Source: Algibacter lectus (GTDB lineage: Bacteria > Bacteroidota > Bacteroidia > Flavobacteriales > Flavobacteriaceae). From it: a stretch of 64,000 nt of DNA. The translations under genes were made by a program, and so were the position numbers. The stretch spans positions 124,001 to 188,000 of the forward strand of contig NZ_FOLN01000007.1 of NCBI RefSeq assembly GCF_900112395.1, read 5' to 3'. A model generated the notes under the pieces. It was not told where the DNA came from. It saw only the letters and a list, made by a program, of their open reading frames with translations, and searched no databases. This document shows, in pieces, positions 1-9,254 of this stretch (position 1 is its first letter; each line of letters opens with the position of its first letter).

Positions 1-1
1 T

Positions 2-3000
2 CATATCTGGATTGGTAGTTACGGTACGGCGTCTATAGCAAAAATTAATTTAGATTCGGTTGGCAATATTCAGCAAATAAGCACCTATTCATTAACTATA
101 CCCGATTCTATTGAGACCAACCCGTATGTGTATTTTATATATGAAGATGCCAAAAATGATATTTTTGTAGGTACTCGGAAGGGGCTTTACAAACTAGATA
201 AAAGGCTAAATAAATTTGAAAATTTATATATCGAAAATAAAGAAATCCGAGAGTCTTTAGGTCCTTATTTTTTATCAGTAGTGCAAGGTCCTGATGGTAA
301 GTATTGGGTGGGTACGCTTGGAGGCTTAATTGTTTGCGATGGTTTAGAGGCTATTTCAGAAGGTGATTTTAAGCGTTATTACTCGGTTTTAACAGATCAA
401 ACATCTCTAGTAGATAACTTGGTTTCTGCCTTATATTTTGATGCTTCAGGAATTTTATGGATTGGTACCGAAGATGGTTTGGATAAGTACGATCCTTATG
501 AAAATCAATTTAATTTAAACAAAGATATTTCAGAATATATAGGGAATCAAGCCCCTAGAATTCGTGGTTTTTCTAAAACATATACTGATGAAATTATTGT
601 TGCTACCCGACATAACGGGCTCTTCATTTCAAAAGAAGATCGTTTTTTGCCTTTAGAAATAGATCAAATAGATATTGCCAGTATTTATTCCCCGGACGGG
701 AAAGTATTCTATTGTGGGTTATGGAATGGTAAAATATTGATTTACGATTTTGAAAAGAAGACTTCAAAAGAGGTATATATCGGTTTTGAAGAATCTCCGA
801 TAGTCACTTTCGAAAACTTAGGCAATAACAAGCTGGTTGTTGGCTCGTTTGGTGAGGGTGCATTAATTTTAGATACTGAAAATATTACAGCCAGTACTCA
901 ACAACCCAAACTATTAGTTGGTAGTGAGATTAACGAGATTATAAAAGGTGAAGATGATGTTATTTGGTTTGCAACAGAAACAGGCGCTGTAAAATACAAT
1001 GCAAAAAATGGCGCTCAAACCATTTATAAATCGTCTTTAGATACAGAGAAAGGTTTAGCTCACGATAATGTGAGTGATATTGTTTTCGATAAATCGGGTA
1101 AACTTTGGGCGGCAACGCGTAGTGGAATATGCTATTTTGATAAAGAAAAAAACGATTTTTATCCTTTAAAACAACCTGAAGAGTTAGCTGGTAAATGGGT
1201 AACGGATTTACTTGTAGATACCAACGGCGATTTATGGTTAAATGTAAACAACAATAGTGTTGCAAGAGTAAATGTTAGTAGTTTAGACTATAATATATAC
1301 CACGTAAATAGTGGTAATCGGTTAGATTATTTTAGCTCTAGAGGATTTTATAAATTTAGAGATTCTAATATTTATTTAGGAGGAAAAAATGGTGTTATTT
1401 ATTTTTCACCTTATACCATTAAAGAGAACAAATTATCTCCAGAACCTATAATAACAGAAATTAAAATACAAAATGAAATATTGGTTCCGGGTATGGAAAT
1501 CAATAAAGAAATCCCGTTGAAAGAAGATTTTAATCAAATAAAAAGTATTGACTTAAATTATAATAACAGGAATTTTTCACTTGAGTTTTCTTCGCCCTCT
1601 TATGCTAATGAAAAACTAAATAAGTTTGAGTATCAGTTAGAAGGTTTCGATAAAAAATGGATTTCTACAAATAGTAATTCTCGAACGGTACAATACACCA
1701 ATTTATTTCCGGGCGATTACGTTTTTAAAATGAAATCGTGCAATAGTGACGGTCATTGGAGCCCAATTGTGTCGTACAAAATTAAAATAGAGCGCCCATT
1801 TTGGCTTACCTATCAGGCTTTGTTTTTGGTTGTTTTGTTTTTAGGTTTGGTGCTTTGTTTTGTGAGGCGCGATTTTAAAAATCGTATGCGTTTAAAGCAA
1901 GAATTGGTGACCGAGAAGGTAAATAGAGAGCGTGATATTAAATTAAATAATGAGAAATTAAGATTTTTCACCAACATATCTCACGAGTTAAGAACTCCCC
2001 TAACGCTTATTATTGGTCCGGTAAAACAACTTATTGAAGAGAGTAAGGAATATAGTAGCGACTATCAAAAAAGTCGTTATCACTTAATTCATCAAAATGC
2101 TAGTCGACTTTTAAATTTAGTAAATCAAGTACTGGATTTTAGAAAAGCACAAACGGGAGAGTTAAAGTTAAAAGTGTCGAGCACCGATATTTTGCAGTAC
2201 ACACAAAATACTTTCGATTCCTTTAAGGAGTTTGCTTATAATAAAGAAATTCAGCTTAATTTTAATTCGGAAAACGAGGTGCTTTTCGGTTGGATTGATC
2301 GTGATAAGTATGATAAAATTTTATACAATCTTTTATCCAATGCTATTAAGTTTACCAATAAATATGGGCATGTCGATTTATTTGTGCGATTAAAAAGTGA
2401 TAGTAGCGACTATTTAGTGGTTGAGGTTAGTGATGATGGTATTGGGATTCCGCAAAAAAGTCAGGAAAAAATCTTTAAGCGCTTTTACCAAGCCACAAAT
2501 AGTAAGGAAAATAATACGGGTTCGGGTATTGGTTTATCGCTTGTTAAAGCTTTGGTCGATTTGCATAAAGGCACTATTTCTGTGCAAAGTACGCCAAACA
2601 AAGGGAGTGTGTTTTGTTTTGAAATTCCAATAAGTAGAGAACTTTATAGTAAGAATGAAGTTTTTGAATTTGTGACTAATATTGAAGAACAAGAGCAAAT
2701 TCCGAAGGTTCCATTGAAAAAAACAACAACAAATACAGATATTAAAGAGAAAATATTGGTTGTTGAAGATAATACCGAACTCCGGAAATATTTAATTGAT
2801 TACCTATCTAACTATTATAAAGTTTACGAAGCAGAAAATGGGGAAGAAGGTTTGCAGATTTGTCGACAAGTAAAACCTATATTATGTGTGGCCGATGTTA
2901 TGATGCCGGTAAAGAATGGTATTGAATTTTGTGAAGAACTTAAAAATGATGAGTTTATAAGTCATATTCCTGTAATTTTATTAACTGCGCTTTCTGAGAA

Positions 3001-3490
3001 TGAAGACAAGGTAAAGGGGTATAATGTTGGTGCGGATGGATATTTGGTGAAACCTTTCGATCCGTCGTTATTAAAGTCTATAATGGTTAACATTATAAAA
3101 TCTAGATTGGAATTAAAAACCAAATTTTCTGATGATGCTGATAGTGAAATAGGTTTGCTAACACACTCACCAGTAGATGAAGTTTTGATGGAGAAAATCT
3201 CCAAACTGATAGAAGATAATATTAGTAAACCCGATTTAACCACTAGTTTTTTATGTGAAGAATTAGGTGTGAGTTCGTCTAAATTATATCGAAAAATTAA
3301 AGAATTGACAGATTTGGCCCCGAATGAGTTTATTAGAACCATTCGTTTAAAAAAATCGGTGCAATTACTTAAAACAAAAAAACATAATGTATCGGAAGTA
3401 ACTGATTTAATTGGGTTTAACGACCCGTTGTACTTTAGTCGTTGCTTTAAGAAACAGTTTGGTTATCCGCCAAGTAAGCTGCTTAAATAG
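2..3490 (+). CDS. Hybrid two-component system regulator (HTCS), 5'-truncated by window
   Basis: One-protein sensor-regulator that detects glycan fragments in the periplasm and activates nearby polysaccharide-utilisation genes. The reading frame is open from base 2, so the gene starts upstream of the window; the GTG at 128 is internal. Visible order: beta-propeller repeats of the Reg_prop type (motifs like LWIGTEDGLDKYD), a Y_Y_Y domain (about bases 1570-1790), one membrane segment (about 1800-1860), a histidine kinase with the H-box ISHELRTP (about 1975), an HATPase domain with DDGIGIP and GSGIGLSL, a receiver domain with VVEDN and the phospho-acceptor in ADVMMP, and a C-terminal AraC-type helix-turn-helix ending in the FSRCFKKQFGYPPS region. 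It lies 106 bp upstream of the inositol oxygenase gene on the same strand. Family assignment is secure; its ligand is unknown and its target genes could lie to the left of the window. Confidence 0.95.
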   Translation, partial: HIWIGSYGTASIAKINLDSVGNIQQISTYSLTIPDSIETNPYVYFIYEDAKNDIFVGTRKGLYKLDKRLNKFENLYIENKEIRESLGPYFLSVVQGPDGKYWVGTLGGLIVCDGLEAISEGDFKRYYSVLTDQTSLVDNLVSALYFDASGILWIGTEDGLDKYDPYENQFNLNKDISEYIGNQAPRIRGFSKTYTDEIIVATRHNGLFISKEDRFLPLEIDQIDIASIYSPDGKVFYCGLWNGKILIYDFEKKTSKEVYIGFEESPIVTFENLGNNKLVVGSFGEGALILDTENITASTQQPKLLVGSEINEIIKGEDDVIWFATETGAVKYNAKNGAQTIYKSSLDTEKGLAHDNVSDIVFDKSGKLWAATRSGICYFDKEKNDFYPLKQPEELAGKWVTDLLVDTNGDLWLNVNNNSVARVNVSSLDYNIYHVNSGNRLDYFSSRGFYKFRDSNIYLGGKNGVIYFSPYTIKENKLSPEPIITEIKIQNEILVPGMEINKEIPLKEDFNQIKSIDLNYNNRNFSLEFSSPSYANEKLNKFEYQLEGFDKKWISTNSNSRTVQYTNLFPGDYVFKMKSCNSDGHWSPIVSYKIKIERPFWLTYQALFLVVLFLGLVLCFVRRDFKNRMRLKQELVTEKVNRERDIKLNNEKLRFFTNISHELRTPLTLIIGPVKQLIEESKEYSSDYQKSRYHLIHQNASRLLNLVNQVLDFRKAQTGELKLKVSSTDILQYTQNTFDSFKEFAYNKEIQLNFNSENEVLFGWIDRDKYDKILYNLLSNAIKFTNKYGHVDLFVRLKSDSSDYLVVEVSDDGIGIPQKSQEKIFKRFYQATNSKENNTGSGIGLSLVKALVDLHKGTISVQSTPNKGSVFCFEIPISRELYSKNEVFEFVTNIEEQEQIPKVPLKKTTTNTDIKEKILVVEDNTELRKYLIDYLSNYYKVYEAENGEEGLQICRQVKPILCVADVMMPVKNGIEFCEELKNDEFISHIPVILLTALSENEDKVKGYNVGADGYLVKPFDPSLLKSIMVNIIKSRLELKTKFSDDADSEIGLLTHSPVDEVLMEKISKLIEDNISKPDLTTSFLCEELGVSSSKLYRKIKELTDLAPNEFIRTIRLKKSVQLLKTKKHNVSEVTDLIGFNDPLYFSRCFKKQFGYPPSKLLK

Positions 3491-3596
3491 ACTTTTTGCT
3501 TCAATATCTCCATGTTTTTGATTTATAAATCCATTTAAAACCATTCATTATCTTTTAAATTGCGATTAGAAAATTAAACTAATTCACATTATAGCA

Positions 3597-4475
3597 ATGA
3601 AAGAATCTTTGAACAAAAATCTCCAAAATCCAATGGAGAATATTGACGATTGGGAAGAGAACTTAATAGATAGATATCCCGATCCGGAAGAACCTAAAAA
3701 AGAAAAAGAAGAATTTAGGAATTATGTAGATTCTGAAAGATTAGATACCGTACGCGAATTTTATAAAATTAATCACGAACTTCAAACCTACGATTTTGTT
3801 TGTAAGAAGGAAGCGGAGTTTTTAAAGTTCGATAGAAAGGAAATGTCTATTTGGGAAGCCGTAGATTTTTTAAATACTTTGGTTGATGATAGTGATCCTG
3901 ATATCGATTTAGATCAATTACAGCACCTTTTACAGACTTCAGAAGCTATTAGAGCCGATGGTCATCCCGATTGGTTTGTGCTAACAGGTTTTATTCACGA
4001 TTTAGGTAAAATTCTATGTCTTTTTGGAGAACCTCAATGGGCGGTTGTTGGCGATACGTTTCCGGTAGGTTGTGCGTATTCGGATAAAATTGTTTATCCA
4101 GAATTTTTTAAAGCAAATCCAGATTATACAGATACGCGTTACAATACTAAATACGGTGTGTATTCGCCTAATTGCGGATTGGATAACGTAAAAATGAGTT
4201 GGGGGCACGACGAGTATTTGTATCAAATAATGAAAGACTATCTGCCAGATCCAGCATTGTATATTATACGCTATCATTCATTTTACTCGCAACATAGAGA
4301 GAATGATTATACCCATTTAATGAATGAAAAAGATGTGGAAATGTTTGAATGGGTAAAAGCATTTAATCCATACGATTTGTATTCTAAAGCTCCTGTGCCA
4401 CCAAATGCAGAAGAACTTTTACCATATTATAAAGATTTGGTATCAAAATATTTACCTGAGACCTTAAAGTTCTAG
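3597..4475 (+). CDS. Inositol oxygenase (MIOX)
   Basis: Cytoplasmic di-iron enzyme that cleaves myo-inositol with O2 to give D-glucuronate. The 292-residue protein matches the family length and carries all six expected iron ligands: H123 (DGHPDW), H134-D135 (IHDLGK), H204 (WGHDEY), H227 (YHSFY) and D260 (NPYDLYSK). The VGDTFPVGC and [17 protein letters not shown] segments are also typical of MIOX. The N-terminal 35 residues are charged and variable. It is followed, after a weak hairpin, by a sodium:solute symporter, and kdu uronate genes lie 3 kb away, so the product could enter uronate catabolism; this link is inferred. No glucuronate isomerase (uxaC) or reductase is present in the window. 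Confidence 0.95.
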   Translation: MKESLNKNLQNPMENIDDWEENLIDRYPDPEEPKKEKEEFRNYVDSERLDTVREFYKINHELQTYDFVCKKEAEFLKFDRKEMSIWEAVDFLNTLVDDSDPDIDLDQLQHLLQTSEAIRADGHPDWFVLTGFIHDLGKILCLFGEPQWAVVGDTFPVGCAYSDKIVYPEFFKANPDYTDTRYNTKYGVYSPNCGLDNVKMSWGHDEYLYQIMKDYLPDPALYIIRYHSFYSQHRENDYTHLMNEKDVEMFEWVKAFNPYDLYSKAPVPPNAEELLPYYKDLVSKYLPETLKF

Positions 4476-4499
4476 TAGCTTTTAAAACTAAAACCAACC

Positions 4500-4523
4500 A
4501 AACGCTAAGTGAGACTAGCGTTT
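4500..4523 (+). terminator. Weak hairpin after MIOX gene
   Basis: AAACGCTA and TAGCGTTT form an 8-bp stem around an 8-nt loop, followed by an AT-rich tail without a long T-run. It could be a partial terminator between the MIOX and symporter genes, which are 157 bp apart. Confidence 0.45.
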
Positions 4524-4632
4524 ATAATTAATTTGTCGAATTGTGATAATGCATCAATAATTTGGCAAATTAATTTTTGTTGAAATTAACGCTTGTTAAA
4601 CTTCAACACCAACTAACCACTAAACTAACTTT

Positions 4633-6210
4633 ATGTATACTGCGCTTACGTTTATAGGCTTTACACTCTTTGTTGCCTTTTATTCTTGGTATAAACTTCG
4701 GAAAGAAAAATTAAACTCAAAAGATGGCTATTTCCTTGGCGGAAGAAGCCTAACAGGAGTCGTTATTGCTGGTTCTATGTTGCTTACCAATATCTCAACA
4801 GAGCATTTGATAGGTATGAATGGTTCATCATATAAAAACGGATTTATTATAATTGCTTGGGAAGTAACTTCAGCTTTAGCCTTAGTGGTTGCAGCCATTT
4901 ATTTTGTGCCCAAATATTTAAAAATGGGCTTAACAACTATACCCGAATATTTAGAAAAACGATTTGATAGTACCACGAGAACGTTAGTCGCATTGTTTTT
5001 AATGATTTCCTTTATTGTAACCTTGTTACCTATTGTTTTGTATACAGGCGCTATAAATTTAGAAAGTATTTTCAACGTATCGGAAGTATTAGAAGTTTCT
5101 AAAAAAGAAGGTCTTTGGATTACTGTAGTTGCCGTGGGGATTTTAGGTTCTATTTATGCTATTTTTGGTGGTCTAAAAGCTGTAGCGGTTTCTGATACTA
5201 TTAATGGTTATGGACTACTTATAGGTGGTTTGGCCATTCCGTTAATTGCTTTAGTTAGTATTGGTGATGGGAATCCATTGGATGGTTTGGCTAAAGTGTA
5301 TAACCATAGTCCTGAAAAATTTAATGTAATTGGTGCTAAAGATTCGGTTTTACCGTTCGAAGTATTGTTTACTGGATTAATTATCAATCAGCTGTATTTT
5401 TGGAGTATGAATCAAACTATAATTCAGCGTGCCTTAGGTGCGAAGAATTTAGTTGAAGCCCAAAAAGGATTGTTGTACACAGGTGTTTTGAAAATTTTAG
5501 TGCCAATTATCATTATTCTACCAGGCGTTATTGGGTTTTATTATTTTGGAGATTCTATGTATGAAAACCTAGATATGATTTACCCAGAATTAATTAAAAA
5601 AGTATTGCCAGTAGGCCTAGTAGGTATATTTGCTGCTATTGTTATGGGAGCTGTTTTAAGTACCTTTAATAGTGTTTTAAATAGTGCCGCTACTATTTTT
5701 AGTATCGATGTTTTTAAGCGTCATTTTGGTAAAAACTGTAGTGATAGAAAACTGGTAAAAGTAGGGAAGCTTACCTCTTTAATATTAGCAATTTTCGCTA
5801 TTTTGGTAGCGCCAATGGTTGCCAATGCGCCAGATGGTTTGTATCAATTATTGCAACAGCTTAATGGTATTTTCTTTATCCCAATTGCCTCAATAATGTT
5901 AGCTGGTTTTTTTCTGAAAAACATTTCGGCTATGGGAGCCAAGGTGGCACTTTTTGTAGGTTTAACATTTTATATTTTAACGACGTTTATATTTAAAGTC
6001 GATATTCATTTTGTGCATATTTGGGGAATAGAGTTTGTTTTAAACCTAATCGTGATGTTCGCGGTATCTTACTTTTATCCGCCAACTCAAGAAATGCAGC
6101 AAGACAATATTGTGTTTGTAGACATGAAGACCTGGAAGTATACAAAACCAATGGCTATTATGCTTTGTGTTGTAACTGTAGCTATTTATGTGTTATTAGG
6201 AAATGCATAA
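4633..6210 (+). CDS. Sodium:solute symporter (SSS family)
   Basis: Inner-membrane sodium-coupled importer of 525 residues with about 14 hydrophobic helices. The segments GYFLGGRSLTGVVIAGS and LLTNISTEHLIGMNG near residues 30-65 and the AVLSTFNSVLNSAATIFSID region near 340-360 are characteristic of the SSS/SLC5 family. The substrate cannot be read from sequence. Because it follows the MIOX gene, inositol or a sugar acid such as glucuronate is a reasonable guess. It could be co-transcribed with MIOX or use its own start in the 157-bp gap. It ends against a shared bidirectional terminator with the oppositely oriented DUF4861 gene. Confidence 0.9.
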   Translation: MYTALTFIGFTLFVAFYSWYKLRKEKLNSKDGYFLGGRSLTGVVIAGSMLLTNISTEHLIGMNGSSYKNGFIIIAWEVTSALALVVAAIYFVPKYLKMGLTTIPEYLEKRFDSTTRTLVALFLMISFIVTLLPIVLYTGAINLESIFNVSEVLEVSKKEGLWITVVAVGILGSIYAIFGGLKAVAVSDTINGYGLLIGGLAIPLIALVSIGDGNPLDGLAKVYNHSPEKFNVIGAKDSVLPFEVLFTGLIINQLYFWSMNQTIIQRALGAKNLVEAQKGLLYTGVLKILVPIIIILPGVIGFYYFGDSMYENLDMIYPELIKKVLPVGLVGIFAAIVMGAVLSTFNSVLNSAATIFSIDVFKRHFGKNCSDRKLVKVGKLTSLILAIFAILVAPMVANAPDGLYQLLQQLNGIFFIPIASIMLAGFFLKNISAMGAKVALFVGLTFYILTTFIFKVDIHFVHIWGIEFVLNLIVMFAVSYFYPPTQEMQQDNIVFVDMKTWKYTKPMAIMLCVVTVAIYVLLGNA

Positions 6211-6216
6211 TAAAAA

Positions 6217-6264
6217 AAAGTGATTGTTTCATTCTTTTAATAAAAGAGTAGAAACAATCACTTT
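6217..6264. terminator. Bidirectional terminator between converging genes
   Basis: AAAGTGATTGTTTC (6217-6230) pairs perfectly with GAAACAATCACTTT (6251-6264), with a second small CTTTT/AAAAG stem inside the loop. A-rich and T-containing flanks on both sides suit termination of the symporter (+) and of the DUF4861 gene (-). Confidence 0.8.
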
Positions 6265-6293
6265 AATAAAATAACTTAGAAATAATGTTGAAT

Positions 6294-7469
6294 TTATTTA
6301 TTCAAAACAACTTCTAAAGGTGTGTTAATTTGTTTAGAAAACATATCTAAATAAGCTTCCCATTCTTGGCTGTTTTTAAATTGGTTGCTCTCGCTCCAAG
6401 TAAAGCCAGCGTAATAAACTACTTCGTTATTAGTTACTTTTAATTCCGCGTAAGCGTTACTTAAATCCTTTTGTTCGGTATCATAAGTTTCGTAACCTAA
6501 AAATGTTCCTTTAGGAGCTACAATAGCTGTTGCTAATTCGGTTTCAAAGTGTGGTTGCCAGTAGCTTACCCATCCATTATTATCACTCCCAGTAACTTTA
6601 CCATCTTTTTCATGTAGCGTTAAGCCAGCATAAATAGTATCGGTACCTTCAATGCTTGTTGTGAATTTCGAGAAGTTGTTTCCTAAATCTAAACTAATAG
6701 TTTTAGATTCTTTTATCAACTTGCCGTTAGCATCCCAATTTGCATATTCTAAGTGAAAACTAGTTCTAAGTGGCCCCGTAGTAATGGTGCGCCATTGTGT
6801 GTAGTTTTTAGAAAAATAGTAAGTAGTATCTGCTTTTACAGCAATACCACCAACACCTCTACTAACACCTACATGGAAATTATCGCGACCTTCCGGAGAA
6901 GCTTCATGATAAGCGCCAGGTTTAATAGCGTTCTTTTTATACCAATTGTTGATAATTGGATATTCAACCTTTTTTAACCAAGCATCTACACCACTAGAAA
7001 GTGTGCCTCCAGGTGTACCGTCTTCAATCATTTTTTGAGCAACAGGCCCATAAACACGGAAGGCTACTTTATTGTTTTCCCAAGTATAATCGTCTGTACG
7101 TTCTGGCACAAAACGAGAATAACAAAGTTCTTCAGCTTTTGGCTGTTCGGCTTCTGTTATGGTAACAATTTCAAACGTTTTTTCTGAATTTGCAGCTATT
7201 TTAGGTTGAAATAAAATCTCGTCCATTGTGCCGTCTCCATCATTATCTACCGTTTGAGTTACTTGTAAAGTTCCGTCTTTGGCATCACGAATTCCAACCG
7301 TTGTAAGATCGGTAACGTTTAAAAATGCTTTTGATAATTCAACAGTTTCAAAAGTTTTTTCAAAATCTAAAGTGTTTTTAACAACAATAGATTTTATGTC
7401 TTCTTTTTGATTACATGAAGAAAGTATAGCGGCACAAAAAATACCGGCTAATATTTTATTTCTTTTCAT
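6294..7469 (-). CDS. DUF4861-type lipoprotein
   Basis: A 391-residue exported lipoprotein: positively charged N-terminus, hydrophobic stretch and lipobox ending at C19 (LSSC), followed by NQKED, whose charged residues are compatible with surface export. The rest matches the DUF4861 type (from memory), with segments such as FVPERTDDYTWENN and GPLRTSFHLEY. The family occurs in Bacteroidota polysaccharide-utilisation loci, often near pectin-degradation genes, and its biochemical function is not firmly known to me. The beta-rich composition suggests a carbohydrate-active or carbohydrate-binding fold, but that is inference. It is last in a kduI-kduD-DUF4861 operon with a 16-bp gap to kduD. Confidence 0.75.
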   Translation of the reverse strand: MKRNKILAGIFCAAILSSCNQKEDIKSIVVKNTLDFEKTFETVELSKAFLNVTDLTTVGIRDAKDGTLQVTQTVDNDGDGTMDEILFQPKIAANSEKTFEIVTITEAEQPKAEELCYSRFVPERTDDYTWENNKVAFRVYGPVAQKMIEDGTPGGTLSSGVDAWLKKVEYPIINNWYKKNAIKPGAYHEASPEGRDNFHVGVSRGVGGIAVKADTTYYFSKNYTQWRTITTGPLRTSFHLEYANWDANGKLIKESKTISLDLGNNFSKFTTSIEGTDTIYAGLTLHEKDGKVTGSDNNGWVSYWQPHFETELATAIVAPKGTFLGYETYDTEQKDLSNAYAELKVTNNEVVYYAGFTWSESNQFKNSQEWEAYLDMFSKQINTPLEVVLNK

Positions 7470-7485
7470 AAATACTGAATTTAAA

Positions 7486-8280
7486 TTAATCTTCGTTTGA
7501 AGGTTTTCCGATAGTCGCTAAAATACCACCGTCAACATAAACCACTTGCCCGTTAACAAAATCACTAGCTTTTGAGCTTAGAAATATTGCTGCACCTTGC
7601 AAATCTTTTGGGTCTCCCCAACGTGCAGCAGGTGTACGGTTAATAATGAAATCGTTAAATGGATGTCCATCTACACGAATTGGAGCGGTTTGCGTAGTAG
7701 CAAAATAACCAGGTCCAATACCATTAGTTTGTATGTTATGTTTAGCCCATTCGGTAGCCATGTTTTGCGTTAGCATTTTTAAACCACCTTTTGCAGCTGC
7801 ATAAGCACCAACAGTACTTCTGCCAAGTTCACTCATCATGGAGCAAATGTTGATTATTTTGCCTTCTTTACGTTTAATCATGCCTTTTACAACATGTTTA
7901 GACATAATAAACGGACTTACTAAATCTACTTTAATTACAGCTTCAAAATCTGCAACTTCCATTTCTTCCAGAGGCGTTCTTTTAATAATACCTGCATTAT
8001 TTACAAGAATATCAATATTGCCAACTTCTTTTTCTATAGCTGCAATGTTTTTAATAACTTGAGCTTCATCTGTAACATCAAAAAGGTATCCCGAAGCGTT
8101 AATGCCTAGAGATTTATAATGTTCTACAGCTGTATTTAGTTTGTCTTGCGACGATGCACCGTTGATTACCAAAGTGGCACCCGCATTACCTAAACCTTCA
8201 GCCATGGCTTGTCCTAAGCCGTGAGTACCACCTGTAATAAGGGCTACTTTTCCTGTTAAATCGAATAAGTTTATAGACAT
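7486..8280 (-). CDS. kduD: 2-dehydro-3-deoxy-D-gluconate 5-dehydrogenase KduD (SDR family)
   Basis: Cytoplasmic short-chain dehydrogenase that reduces 3-deoxy-D-glycero-2,5-hexodiulosonate (DKII) to 2-keto-3-deoxygluconate with NAD(P)H. The 264-residue protein shows the Rossmann motif TGGTHGLG (16-23), NNAG near residue 93, and the catalytic set S146, Y159 and K163 (YAAAK). SDR enzymes are hard to assign by sequence alone, but position directly after kduI (5-bp gap) makes KduD the best call; gluconate 5-dehydrogenase is the main alternative name for close relatives. Confidence 0.88.
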   Translation of the reverse strand: MSINLFDLTGKVALITGGTHGLGQAMAEGLGNAGATLVINGASSQDKLNTAVEHYKSLGINASGYLFDVTDEAQVIKNIAAIEKEVGNIDILVNNAGIIKRTPLEEMEVADFEAVIKVDLVSPFIMSKHVVKGMIKRKEGKIINICSMMSELGRSTVGAYAAAKGGLKMLTQNMATEWAKHNIQTNGIGPGYFATTQTAPIRVDGHPFNDFIINRTPAARWGDPKDLQGAAIFLSSKASDFVNGQVVYVDGGILATIGKPSNED

Positions 8281-8285
8281 TTTTA

Positions 8286-9128
8286 TTATTTTAGTTCAGT
8301 TATTTTACAGTGATCCATATCTCCGTAGTCTAAGTTTTCACCAGCCATTCCCCAAATAAAAGTGTAGTTACTAGTTCCAGATCCAGAGTGTACAGACCAT
8401 GCTGGAGAAATAACGGCTTGGTTATTTTGCATCCAGATATGACGTGTTTCTTGTGGTTGTCCCATAAAGTGACATACCGATTGTTCTGCAGGTACATCAA
8501 AATAGAAATAAACTTCCATACGTCTGTCATGCACGTGTGCAGGCATCGTATTCCAAACAGATCCTGGTTTTAATTCGGTCATTCCCATTTGTAATTGGCA
8601 AACATCTACAACGCTATTTACAATATACTTTCTAAGTGTTCTTGCATTAGCAGTTTCAGGTGCACCTAATTGTACAACTTCTACATCATTAATTCCTATT
8701 TTTTTGTTTGGATATGCTTTGTGAGCAGGTGTAGAGTTTAAGTAAAATAAAGCAGGTTCGTTAGCCGATTTACTAGCAAAAACAACTTCTTTGTTGCCTT
8801 TACCAACGTATAATGCTTCGCGGTTATCTAATTCGTAAACAGTTCCGTCTACGGTAACAGTACCAGAACCACCAATGTTAATGATTCCTAATTCGCGACG
8901 TTCTAAAAAGTAATCGGCCTTTAACGGATCGATAGCTTCTAACGTTAAAGCTTCTTTTACAGGAACAGCACTTCCAGAAATAAATCTATCATAGTGAGAA
9001 TACACCAAATTTACTTCATCTGGAGACATTAAGTTGTCAATTAAAAATTCGTCTCTTAATCTAGTAGTATCATACGATTTAACATCTTGTGGTGATGCTG
9101 CGTAGCGTACTTCATAATTGGTTTTCAT
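8286..9128 (-). CDS. kduI: 5-dehydro-4-deoxy-D-glucuronate isomerase KduI
   Basis: Cytoplasmic cupin isomerase converting 5-keto-4-deoxyuronate (DKI), the spontaneous product of unsaturated uronates from polysaccharide lyases, to DKII. The 280-residue length fits the family. The zinc ligands expected from E. coli KduI are all present: H198, H200 and E205 in the segment [16 protein letters not shown], and H247 in SVHSGSG. It is first in the kduI-kduD-DUF4861 operon and divergent from a LacI-family gene; the 126-bp intergenic region carries a palindrome overlapping the predicted promoter. Confidence 0.96.
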   Translation of the reverse strand: MKTNYEVRYAASPQDVKSYDTTRLRDEFLIDNLMSPDEVNLVYSHYDRFISGSAVPVKEALTLEAIDPLKADYFLERRELGIINIGGSGTVTVDGTVYELDNREALYVGKGNKEVVFASKSANEPALFYLNSTPAHKAYPNKKIGINDVEVVQLGAPETANARTLRKYIVNSVVDVCQLQMGMTELKPGSVWNTMPAHVHDRRMEVYFYFDVPAEQSVCHFMGQPQETRHIWMQNNQAVISPAWSVHSGSGTSNYTFIWGMAGENLDYGDMDHCKITELK

Positions 9129-9172
9129 GGTATTTAGTTTTTATATATGATTTTATAACTTTTTTAACGATG

Positions 9173-9201
9173 TAAATATAATAAATAAAATCTAAATACA
9201 A
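9173..9201 (-). promoter_or_regulatory. Predicted kduI promoter
   Basis: On the minus strand TTG (9201-9199) is followed after 18 bp by TATATTTA (9180-9173), close to the Bacteroidota consensus TTG-N17..23-TAnnTTTG. The -33 TTG is the end of the palindrome at 9199-9208, so a repressor bound there would block this promoter. Confidence 0.5.
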
Positions 9202-9208
9202 TCGATTG
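9199..9208. promoter_or_regulatory. Candidate LacI-family operator
   Basis: CAATCGATTG is a perfect 10-bp palindrome in the divergent kduI/lacI region, with a CG at its centre as is usual for LacI-family sites. I noticed no second copy in the window. The assignment to the neighbouring regulator is inferred from position. Confidence 0.5.
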
Positions 9209-9216
9209 GATTTTGT

Positions 9217-9224
9217 TATATTTG
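9217..9224 (+). promoter_or_regulatory. Predicted -7 element of the LacI-family gene
   Basis: TATATTTG matches the TAnnTTTG consensus, 31 bp before the start codon. No clear TTG is present at the usual -33 distance, which may mean weak or regulated transcription. The palindrome lies 9 bp upstream. Confidence 0.45.
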
Positions 9225-9254
9225 TGAACGCTAAACTTAATTTTCAATTTACTA

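Noticed and set aside
128-130. GTG at 128 as start of the first HTCS gene
   Set aside because: The frame stays open to base 2 with propeller-like sequence, so the gene starts before the window.
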